64,000 bases of DNA from Alterinioella nitratireducens (GTDB lineage Bacteria; Pseudomonadota; Alphaproteobacteria; Rhodobacterales; Rhodobacteraceae), in assembly GCF_013155465.1 (NCBI RefSeq), contig NZ_JABJVX010000003.1, positions 278,186 through 342,185 on the forward strand. Direction: 5' to 3'. This document shows positions 57,643-64,000 of this stretch, in pieces. The notes under the pieces were generated by a model. That model made no database searches and was not told the origin of the DNA. It saw only the letters and a list, made by a program, of their open reading frames with translations. Position numbers and translations under genes: made by a program. Every line of letters starts with the position of its first letter. The first letter of the stretch is position 1.

Positions 57643-58421
57643 TCCTGACCGCGCCGCTTGCCGCCATCGGCCGCTCGACCCTGGGGCTTCTGGCCGCCAT
57701 CGGGCGCGTCGCGCTGTTCTTCTTTCAGGCCGTCAGCCACATCCTGCGCCCGCCCTGGTATCCGCGTGAATTTGCCGTGCAGCTGATCCAGATCGGCTGG
57801 CTGTCGCTGCCGGTCGTGGGCCTCACCGCGCTTTTCACCGGCGGCGCGCTGGCCTTGCAGATCTATGCCGGCGGCTCGCGCTTCAATGCCGAGGCTGTCG
57901 TGCCCTCCATCGTCGCCATCGGCATGGCGCGCGAGCTTGGCCCCGTCCTGGGCGGCCTCATGGTGGCGGGCCGCGTCGCCTCGGCCATCGCCGCCGAGAT
58001 CGCCACGATGAAGGTGACCGAGCAGATCGACGCGCTGGTCACGCTCTCCACCAACCCGATGAAATACCTGACCGTGCCGCGCCTCCTGGCCGCGACGCTG
58101 ACCCTGCCCGTTCTGGTGGCGGCGGGCGACAGCATCGGCATTTTCGGCGGCTTCCTCGTGGGCACGACGCGGCTTGGCTTCAACGAGGTCGGCTACATCA
58201 CCAACACCGTCGATTTCCTCGAGTTCTGGGATGTCGCCTCGGGCCTGGTCAAGGGTGCGGTCTTCGGCTTCATCGTGGCGCTGATGGGCTGCTTTCACGG
58301 CATGTCCTCGGGGCGCGGCGCGCGCGGCGTGGGGAAGGCCACCACCAATGCCGTCGTCTCCGCCTCGATCCTGATCCTGGCGGCCAATTACCTCCTGACA
58401 GAACTGTTCTTCACCGCATGA
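57639..58421 (+). CDS. mlaE: MlaE-type ABC lipid transporter permease
   Basis: 260 residues, inner membrane. MlaE family core: [37 protein letters not shown], the ARELGPVL motif and [19 protein letters not shown]. It partners the ATPase that follows for phospholipid transport between the membranes. The usual MlaD and MlaC genes are not next to it. Overlaps both alr and mlaF by four bases. Confidence 0.93.
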   Translation: MILTAPLAAIGRSTLGLLAAIGRVALFFFQAVSHILRPPWYPREFAVQLIQIGWLSLPVVGLTALFTGGALALQIYAGGSRFNAEAVVPSIVAIGMARELGPVLGGLMVAGRVASAIAAEIATMKVTEQIDALVTLSTNPMKYLTVPRLLAATLTLPVLVAAGDSIGIFGGFLVGTTRLGFNEVGYITNTVDFLEFWDVASGLVKGAVFGFIVALMGCFHGMSSGRGARGVGKATTNAVVSASILILAANYLLTELFFTA

Positions 58422-59164
58422 TCGACATCACCGGGCTTCATAAATCCTTCGGGTCAAACGCGGTCCTGCGCGGCGTCGACCTCAATGTCGAAACCGGAAC
58501 CTCGACCGTGATCATCGGCGGCTCGGGCACCGGCAAGTCGGTGCTGCTGAAATGTATCCTTGGCCTCGTCAGCCCCGACAAGGGCCAGATCCTGCTGGAC
58601 GCAGAGGACGTGACCCGCGCCGAGCGCGACCCGTTCCTGGCCAAGTTCGGGATGCTGTTCCAGGGCGGCGCGCTCTTTGATTCCATGCCGGTCTGGCAGA
58701 ATGTGGCGTTTCGCCTGCTTCGCGGCTCGCTCAGGAAACCGGTCGAGGAGGCGCGCGAGATCGCGGTCGCCAAGCTCGCCCGTGTGGGCCTCGGTCCCGA
58801 GGTGGCCGGGAAATTCCCGGCGGAGCTCTCGGGGGGCATGCAGAAACGCGTGAGCCTCGCGCGCGCCATCGCCGCCGATCCGCAGGTGATCTTCTTCGAC
58901 GAACCCACCACCGGGCTCGACCCGATCATGGCGGGCGTGATCAACGACCTGATCCGGGAGATCGTGGTCGAGATGGGCGCGACCGCGATGACCATCACGC
59001 ATGACATGTCGAGCGTCCGCGCCATCGCCGACCGGGTGGCGATGTTGCACAGGGGCAAGATCCGATGGGAAGGCCCGGTGGCCGAGATGGATGCGGCAAG
59101 CGACCCCTACCTGCGCCAGTTCATCACCGGGGCCGCCGAGGGGCCGATCGAGACCTTGCGCTGA
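58418..59164 (+). CDS. mlaF: MlaF-type ABC transporter ATP-binding protein
   Basis: 248 residues with Walker A IIGGSGTGKSVLLK, the signature ELSGGMQKRVSLARA, Walker B VIFFDEPTTGLDPI and the switch MTITHDMSS. GLHKSFGSNAVLRGVDLN starts the fold. Works with MlaE in lipid transport; directly follows it with an ATGA overlap. The gene's end is followed by a 60-base gap before a small membrane gene. Confidence 0.94.
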   Translation: MIDITGLHKSFGSNAVLRGVDLNVETGTSTVIIGGSGTGKSVLLKCILGLVSPDKGQILLDAEDVTRAERDPFLAKFGMLFQGGALFDSMPVWQNVAFRLLRGSLRKPVEEAREIAVAKLARVGLGPEVAGKFPAELSGGMQKRVSLARAIAADPQVIFFDEPTTGLDPIMAGVINDLIREIVVEMGATAMTITHDMSSVRAIADRVAMLHRGKIRWEGPVAEMDAASDPYLRQFITGAAEGPIETLR

Positions 59165-59224
59165 CATCTCGCAATCGTCACCGGCAGCCCCTAGATCAGA
59201 CTGGCAGCCATTCAGGAAAAGCCA

Positions 59225-59596
59225 ATGCTCCTCACCGGCCTCGCCGCGCCGCTTGCCCTCATCCTTGCCACCTATGCCGCGATCACCGGCCTCTCCTGGG
59301 CGCGGCGCGTCATCGCCGAGCCGCGCCGCGCCCGGCAAGCGGGGCTGGCGCTCAACCTGATCCGCCGCGCGGGGCCCCCGCTGGCCGCGGCCCTTCTGCT
59401 GCTGCTGGCCGACCGCATCCTGTTCCTGCCCGACGCGCCCGCGCTGGCCGCCCTCATCGCCGCTGCCGCGCTGGCCTATGGCGCCCATCGGGGCCTGCGC
59501 GATCTGGGGCCGGAAGACTGGCGCAGTCTGATCACGCGCCTCCTGCTCTCCACCGCCCTCTCCCTCTTCGTGCTCTGGCAGTTCGACTTCGTCTAG
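59225..59596 (+). CDS. Small membrane protein of unknown function
   Basis: 123 residues with an N-terminal helix (APLALILATYAAITGLSW), a second hydrophobic stretch (APPLAAALLLLLADRILF-like PPLAAALLLLLADRILFLP), a third (ALAALIAAAALAYGAHRGL) and a last at the C-terminus (LLLSTALSLFVLWQFDF). No known family recognised. It follows mlaF by 60 bases and could be in the same transcript. Confidence 0.72.
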   Translation: MLLTGLAAPLALILATYAAITGLSWARRVIAEPRRARQAGLALNLIRRAGPPLAAALLLLLADRILFLPDAPALAALIAAAALAYGAHRGLRDLGPEDWRSLITRLLLSTALSLFVLWQFDFV

Positions 59597-59649
59597 AACC
59601 GCGCCTGCCCCCTTGCCTTTCGCCGCCATCCCCGGTCTATCTCTGGCCC

Positions 59650-60390
59650 ATGAGGGTTTACGCGATCGGAGATGTTCACGGCCACCTGGCCAAGCTGGAA
59701 GGCGCGCTGGCGCTGATCGAGGCGGACCGGGCCGAATGCGGCGACCGGGCAGCACCGCTGGTGCAGGTGGGCGATCTTGTCGACCGTGGCCCCGACAGTG
59801 CCGCCACCGTCGATTACCTGCTCGACCTCACCCGCGCCGATGCCCGCGTCACCGTGCTGCTTGGCAATCACGACAACATGTTCGTGCAGTTCATGGCCGA
59901 GAGCTCCCGCGCCGACCCGCGCCTGCGCGCCGATCTCACCTGGCTCAACCCCCGCCTCGGCGGGCTGGAGACGCTGGCCTCCTACGGTGTCGATATCAAC
60001 GCAGGCCCGACCGAGATACATGCCCAGGCCCGCCAGGCCGTGCCCGCCGCGCATGTCGAGTTCCTGGCCTCCCTGCCGCTCTCCTTCGCGCATGGAAGCT
60101 GTCTTTTCGTCCATGCGGGCATCCGCCCCGGCATCCCCATCGCCAACCAGGACCCCGAGGATCTCTACTGGATCCGGCACGAATTCCTGGACAGCCGCGC
60201 CAATCATGGCCCCCTGATCGTGCATGGCCATACGCCGGTGGAGCGCGTCGAGCATCACGGCAACCGCCTGGCCATCGACACCGGCGCGGCCTATGGCGGG
60301 CCGCTTTCGCCCGTGGTGATCGAGGGCCGCCGCGCCTGGCTGCTGACGCCGGAAGGCAGGCAGGAGGTCACCCCCCGTGCCGCCGCGTGA
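59650..60390 (+). CDS. Serine/threonine phosphatase-like metallophosphoesterase
   Basis: 246 residues of the calcineurin-like fold: motif I IGDVHGHLAKL, motif II VGDLVDRGPDS, motif III LLGNHDN, and the C-terminal His in IVHGHTPVE. These match PPP-family and ApaH-like phosphatases; DxH, GDxxDRG and GNHD are all kept. Substrate unknown. Its 3' end overlaps the following DMT gene by 14 bp. Confidence 0.88.
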   Translation: MRVYAIGDVHGHLAKLEGALALIEADRAECGDRAAPLVQVGDLVDRGPDSAATVDYLLDLTRADARVTVLLGNHDNMFVQFMAESSRADPRLRADLTWLNPRLGGLETLASYGVDINAGPTEIHAQARQAVPAAHVEFLASLPLSFAHGSCLFVHAGIRPGIPIANQDPEDLYWIRHEFLDSRANHGPLIVHGHTPVERVEHHGNRLAIDTGAAYGGPLSPVVIEGRRAWLLTPEGRQEVTPRAAA

Positions 60391-61234
60391 CATCGGCCTG
60401 ATCGCGCTGGTGATCCTGGCCTGGGGCAGCAACTTCACCGCGATGAAACTGGCGCTGGAGGAGGTGCCGCCCTTCCTGATGGTCGGCCTGCGCTTTGCAA
60501 TCCTGGTGCCGCTGATCACCGTGCTGAAACGCCCCGCCCTGCCCTGGTCCCGGATCCTCGCCGTCGGCGCGCTGATCAATATGGGACAGTTCGCCTTCCT
60601 CTTCGCGGCCCTCAACGCGGAGGCCAGCGCCGGTCTCGCCTCGCTCCTCATTCAGATGCAGGCGCCCCTGACCATCGCGCTGTCCTTCCTCGTCTTCGGC
60701 GAGCGAATCCGGCCCCTGCAGATCGCGGGCCTTGCCCTGGCGCTGGCGGGGCTCGGCGTTTTTGCGGCAAGTTCGGGGGGCAATGTCACCGGCCTGGGGC
60801 TGGCGCTCTTGCTGATGGCGGCACTGTCCTGGGCCTGCGGCAACCTGGTGCTGAAACGGGTTGGCCGGGTCGACACGCTGGCGCTGTTCATCTGGGCCAG
60901 CCTGGTGCCGCCGCTGCCGATGCTGGCGCTGTCCGTGGCCGTCGAAGGCCCCGCCCCCTTCGCCACCATCGCCGCGATGTCGGCGCAGGGCTGGCTGGCC
61001 GTGATCTATGTCGCGCTGGCCTCGACCGTGCTTGGCTATTCGATCTGGGGGGCGTTGCTCGCGCGTCATCCGGCGGCGCTGGTCACGCCCTTCGCGCTGC
61101 TGATCCCTGTTGTGGGTGTCAGCATCGCGGCACTGGTCCTCGGCGAAAGCCTCACCCCGCGCGATGCGATCGGCGGGGCCATCATTCTGGCGGGTCTTGC
61201 GCTGACCCAGATGGGCGCGAAGCGGAGCAGATAG
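60377..61234 (+). CDS. EamA/DMT superfamily transporter
   Basis: 285-residue ten-helix exporter-type protein in two repeats. Marked segments: ALVILAWGSNFTAMKLALEE (helix 1), EASAGLASLLIQMQAPLTIA, and LLIPVVGVSIAALVLGESL near the end. Substrate unknown. It overlaps the phosphatase gene by 14 bp, suggesting coupling. Convergent with the DUF805 gene, whose end is four bases away. Confidence 0.88.
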   Translation: MPPRDIGLIALVILAWGSNFTAMKLALEEVPPFLMVGLRFAILVPLITVLKRPALPWSRILAVGALINMGQFAFLFAALNAEASAGLASLLIQMQAPLTIALSFLVFGERIRPLQIAGLALALAGLGVFAASSGGNVTGLGLALLLMAALSWACGNLVLKRVGRVDTLALFIWASLVPPLPMLALSVAVEGPAPFATIAAMSAQGWLAVIYVALASTVLGYSIWGALLARHPAALVTPFALLIPVVGVSIAALVLGESLTPRDAIGGAIILAGLALTQMGAKRSR

Positions 61235-61237
61235 GCG

Positions 61238-61693
61238 TCAGGCGACGGGATCGGCCCCGTATTCATTGGGGCCATCGGTGCCCTTCAGAACGCCAAGCTC
61301 GATGATCGCCCAGATGCCGACGATGGCGGAAATCCACAGCACAAGCGAGGCCAGAAGCCCCGGCACCCAGATGCTCTCGCCCATGAATTCGATGCGCGAA
61401 AAGCCGATGCCGAGCAGGTTCATCACATTATAGACCAGCGAAGGCGCGATGAAGATCCAGAGCCACGGATTCGCCCCCTTCTCACGGTCATGCAGCCGCC
61501 GCACCGACAGGCCCGCGAAAAGCGCCAGCATGATGACGGAGATGATCAGCTGGATGAGACGGCCGAAAAATCCGTCGCCGAAGATCAGGCCGAGGATAAG
61601 CCCGACAACGATCCCGATGGCAATCAGGATGCCGATGCCGATCCACCACTCCTGACGGCCGATCCGCCCCTCGAATGTCATAAAACGTTCCAT
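61238..61693 (-). CDS. DUF805 family membrane protein
   Basis: 151 residues. The N-terminus FEGRIGRQEWWIGIGILIAIG and the AGLSVRRLHDREKGANPW motif are typical of DUF805, a small inner-membrane family of unknown function. Four or so helices. It is divergent from the 55-residue membrane protein gene. Confidence 0.88.
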   Translation of the reverse strand: MERFMTFEGRIGRQEWWIGIGILIAIGIVVGLILGLIFGDGFFGRLIQLIISVIMLALFAGLSVRRLHDREKGANPWLWIFIAPSLVYNVMNLLGIGFSRIEFMGESIWVPGLLASLVLWISAIVGIWAIIELGVLKGTDGPNEYGADPVA

Positions 61694-61839
61694 GAGAATT
61701 CCTCTGTTCCTGTAAATGGTTCGCGAAAGTGGTCGAACCGTAGCACGGGGCGGGCCGATTTCAACACCTGGTCGGCGGCGGGACCGATCCTGTCGCGCCT
61801 GCCCTAGGAAATCGCCCGCGCCGGGGCCATATTGCGGGC

Positions 61840-62007
61840 ATGGATACGCGATTGCCCCTCCTCATCGCCACCATTGTGCTGGCCGCCGCGCTGACCCTCG
61901 GCGTTGCCTTTCTGGCCGCCGGGACGGTGCCCGCCCTGCCCCTTGCCGCGCCACTGCTGAGCGGCGTCGCGCTGGCCCTGATCCTTGTGCAAAGGCGGCG
62001 GCGATGA
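61840..62007 (+). CDS. 55-residue two-helix membrane protein
   Basis: A 55-codon frame from ATG 61840 encodes two hydrophobic helices (LLIATIVLAAALTLGVAFLA and LLSGVALALILV) with a short connecting loop and a basic tail QRRRR. Its stop overlaps the DUF1638 start (ATGA at 62004-62007), which supports real coding and translational coupling. Function unknown. Confidence 0.65.
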   Translation: MDTRLPLLIATIVLAAALTLGVAFLAAGTVPALPLAAPLLSGVALALILVQRRRR

Positions 62008-62654
62008 AGGAAGAGGCGCTTCCCGGCGACGGCACGCTGACGCAATCGGGGTTTGCGGCGGCGGGCCGGGGCAAGGTGCTGCTCCTGGCCTGCGGCGCGC
62101 TGGCACATGAAATCGTGGCGCTGAAACGGTTGAACGGATGGGACCATATCGACCTTCACTGCCTGCCCGCGATCCTGCATAACAGCCCCGAGAAAATCCC
62201 CGACGCGGTCGGGGCGGCGGTCGAAAAGCATCGCGACGGCTATGACGAGGTGTTCGTCGTCTACGCCGATTGCGGCACTGGCGGGTTGCTTCAGGCGCGC
62301 TGCGAAGACCTCGGCGTGCAGATGATGCGCGGGCCCCATTGCTATTCCTTCTTCGAGGGCAATGACGCCTTCGCCGCGCATGACGATGAGATCACCGCCT
62401 TCTACCTGACCGATTTCCTTGTCCGCCAGTTCGACGCCTTCGTCACCCGCCCCCTGGGCCTCGACCGCCACCCGGAGCTGCGCGACATGTATTTCGGCAA
62501 TTACACGAAACTGGTCTACCAGGCGCAGGTAAACGATCCGAAATTGATTGAAAAGGCAAAGGCTTGCGCGGCGTTCTTAAAGCTCGATTTCGAGCTGCGC
62601 CGCACCGGATACGGCGATCTGGAAACCGAGCTTGGCGCCGTGGCCAACCCGTAG
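62004..62654 (+). CDS. DUF1638 family protein
   Basis: 216 residues. VLLLACGALAHEIVALKRLN, HCLPAILHNSPEKIPDAV, VFVVYADCGTGGLLQARCED and MRGPHCYSFFEGNDAF are the DUF1638 signatures, with conserved Cys and His residues. The reaction is not established; relatives are found with corrinoid methyltransferases in other bacteria, but none is here. It starts within the stop of a small membrane gene. Confidence 0.87.
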   Translation: MKEEALPGDGTLTQSGFAAAGRGKVLLLACGALAHEIVALKRLNGWDHIDLHCLPAILHNSPEKIPDAVGAAVEKHRDGYDEVFVVYADCGTGGLLQARCEDLGVQMMRGPHCYSFFEGNDAFAAHDDEITAFYLTDFLVRQFDAFVTRPLGLDRHPELRDMYFGNYTKLVYQAQVNDPKLIEKAKACAAFLKLDFELRRTGYGDLETELGAVANP

Positions 62655-62674
62655 GGTGCGCGTCAACGCACCGC

Positions 62675-63103
62675 TCACGCCGCCGCCGCTTCGCCCGCCA
62701 GGAACCGGATCCGCTCCACCATCGCGCGCAGCCCGTTCGAGCGTTGCGCCGACAGGTGATCGTTGAGCCCGAGCCGCGCCAGTTCACCGCCCGCGTCGAC
62801 GCGCAGCACCTCCTCGACCGTCAGCCCGTTATAGAGTGCGGCCAGCACCGCGATCAGCCCGCGCACGATCATCGCATCGCTTTCGCCCCGGAAATGGAAC
62901 TCGGCCCCGCGCCCCGCGCCCTCGATCTGCGGCAACAGCCAGACCTGCGAGGCGCAGCCATCGACCTTGGTGGCGGGCACGCGAAACGCCTCGTCCAGCG
63001 GTTCCATCGCGCGGCCCAACTCGATCACATGGCGATAGCGGTCTTCCCAGTCGTCGAGAAACTCGAACGTCTCCGCGATCTCTTCAAAGGCGTCGGTTGC
63101 CAT
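62675..63103 (-). CDS. sufE: Cysteine desulfuration protein SufE
   Basis: Takes sulfur from SufS for Fe-S cluster assembly. 142 residues with the catalytic Cys50 in VDGCASQVW and the flanking PATKVDGC, near E. coli SufE Cys51. The C-terminal SAQRSNGLRAMVERI is typical. GGAGGGATG-type Shine-Dalgarno lies before the start. No other suf gene is adjacent. Confidence 0.93.
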   Translation of the reverse strand: MATDAFEEIAETFEFLDDWEDRYRHVIELGRAMEPLDEAFRVPATKVDGCASQVWLLPQIEGAGRGAEFHFRGESDAMIVRGLIAVLAALYNGLTVEEVLRVDAGGELARLGLNDHLSAQRSNGLRAMVERIRFLAGEAAAA

Positions 63104-63220
63104 TCATCCCTCCTGGTCGGTCGGCATTTAGGTATGTGCCAAACCGGCAAAGGTCCAGAGGCGCTTTTCAACACGCAAAGGATGCGCTAGGCAGAAGCAG
63201 CTTACGCGAGGGACCCCGCC

Positions 63221-63670
63221 ATGACATTTCGCCTGTTGATCACCTTCGTCCTTGTGCTCGGCCTCACGGGATGCGCCACGCGCTGGAACCCGATGAACTG
63301 GTTCGGCGGCGACCGCGAGGAACGCATCGAGGTGACGGCGGATGAGGTCGAGACCGATCCGCGCGGCCTGGTGACCGAGATCGTCAGCCTGTCCGTCGTG
63401 CCCAACCCCGGCGGCGCGGTGATCAGCGCCATGGGCCTGCCGCCCCGGCAAGGCTATTGGGAGGCCGACCTTGTGGAAGTGTCCCGCGAAGGTGGTGAGA
63501 TGGTCTTTGAATTCCGCGTCTTTCAGCCGCTCGATCCCAACACCCGCGTCTCCACACAACGCTCGCGCGAGGTGCTGGCGGGCACCGCGCTCAATCGCTT
63601 CGATCTTGCGGGCATCCGCTCGATCACCGTGATCGGGCAGCAGAACCGCCGCACGGTCAGCCGCCAGTAA
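63221..63670 (+). CDS. Lipoprotein of unknown function
   Basis: 149 residues. Signal peptide with lipobox LTGC (Cys about residue 18), so it is acylated and probably in the outer membrane. The rest (WNPMNWFGGDREERIEV, then VETDPRGLVTEIVSLSVVPN) is beta-rich and I do not recognise a domain. Divergent from sufE and convergent with the RNase D gene. Confidence 0.8.
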   Translation: MTFRLLITFVLVLGLTGCATRWNPMNWFGGDREERIEVTADEVETDPRGLVTEIVSLSVVPNPGGAVISAMGLPPRQGYWEADLVEVSREGGEMVFEFRVFQPLDPNTRVSTQRSREVLAGTALNRFDLAGIRSITVIGQQNRRTVSRQ

Positions 63671-63677
63671 CCCCTGA

Positions 63678-64000
63678 TCAGACCGGGATGATCTTGACCT
63701 GTTGGCCCTTGGCCGACAGCGCGATCTCGCCCTCGCAAAGCCGCAATGCGTCCTCGCCGAACACCTGCCCACGCCAGCCATGCGCCCACAGCCCGTCGCG
63801 CGTGCCGCAGGCGATATCGTCCAGATCGGCGGAGGAGGCAATGAGCTTCTGCGCCACGCCCGCCTCCTCGGCCTTGGCCTTGAGGAGCACGCGCAGAAGA
63901 TCGGCCAGCGCCGGGTTCATCTGCGACTTGTCGCGCCCCGCGGGCGCTTTCGGCATGTCCTCGGGCCGGGTCTCCAGCCCGCGCTTGACGGCGGCCAGCA
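63678..64000 (-). CDS. rnd: Ribonuclease D, C-terminal part (partial)
   Basis: The frame runs out of the right edge; about 107 residues are visible. The MPKAPAGRDKSQMNPALADL region and IACGTRDGLWAHGWRGQVFG fit the end of RNase D, after its HRDC domain. The catalytic DEDD residues lie outside the window. RNase D trims tRNA 3' ends. Confidence 0.8.
   Translation of the reverse strand, partial: LAAVKRGLETRPEDMPKAPAGRDKSQMNPALADLLRVLLKAKAEEAGVAQKLIASSADLDDIACGTRDGLWAHGWRGQVFGEDALRLCEGEIALSAKGQQVKIIPV

Overview
The window reads as an ordinary chromosomal segment of a marine-type Rhodobacterales (Roseobacter-group) alphaproteobacterium. Support comes from very high GC with long antisense shadow frames, a LexA gene with the Rhodobacter-type GAAC-N7-GAAC operator, an FnrL-type box, the Lrp-cysG-DUF2849-cysI-cysH-DUF934-fpr sulfate assimilation cluster, a DddP-type DMSP lyase, and many family members that I recognise from this order. 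I see no phage, plasmid, insertion sequence or CRISPR array.

Layout. 1-6.5 kb: the trpC end, moaC, a 39-codon coupled ORF, moeA and lexA on the plus strand, then convergent comEC and gltX. 6.5-16.9 kb: gltA, a nucleoside hydrolase, selO, a small membrane protein, an EEP-family phosphatase/nuclease, two DMT exporters (one frameshifted), a CPA1 Na+/H+ antiporter, a Fur-family gene with an internal deletion, and eno. 17-22.8 kb: a membrane histidine kinase, a cupin, anmK, tyrS, an OlsB-like acyltransferase and bamE. 22.8-28.4 kb: yceD-rpmF-plsX-fabH-ihfA-merR, tRNA-Pro(GGG) and a bifunctional-length dCTP deaminase. 28.4-33.6 kb: a methyltransferase/DUF3445 pair, dddP, a hydrolase-OsmC fusion and an FnrL-box DUF6455 gene. 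33.5-39.6 kb: sulfate assimilation. 39.7-50.2 kb: an EthD protein, infC with a non-AUG start, an Ala/Glu-rich membrane protein, a Tup-type tungstate ABC transporter, an acetyltransferase, secreted proteins, a MoCF/XdhC pair and an OmpA protein with a long Glu-Ala repeat. 50.6-64 kb: a Roseobacter-type protein of unknown function, pyrC-pyrE, dnaB, alr-mlaE-mlaF, a phosphatase, a DMT exporter, DUF805, DUF1638, sufE, a lipoprotein and the end of an RNase D gene.

How the genes work together. Molybdenum/tungsten biology recurs (moaC and moeA at the left; tupBCA plus a MoCF protein and an XdhC homologue near 42-47 kb). Fatty acid and envelope functions cluster (plsX-fabH, OlsB-like, BamE, MlaE/F). 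The reductive sulfate pathway is nearly complete in one operon facing an Lrp/AsnC regulator. DddP would release DMS and acrylate from DMSP.

The most notable non-coding content is a set of dispersed repeats: paired 24-25 bp AT-rich palindromes at three gene ends, a composite repeat built on TTAACCTTAACG plus CTTCTTTGTTCC, and a long inverted repeat after dnaB. Three genes look damaged: a Fur-family gene with a central deletion, a DMT exporter with a frameshift at a C7 tract, and a 39-codon remnant between moaC and moeA. I found no convincing entirely new multi-gene system; the leads are regulatory and structural.
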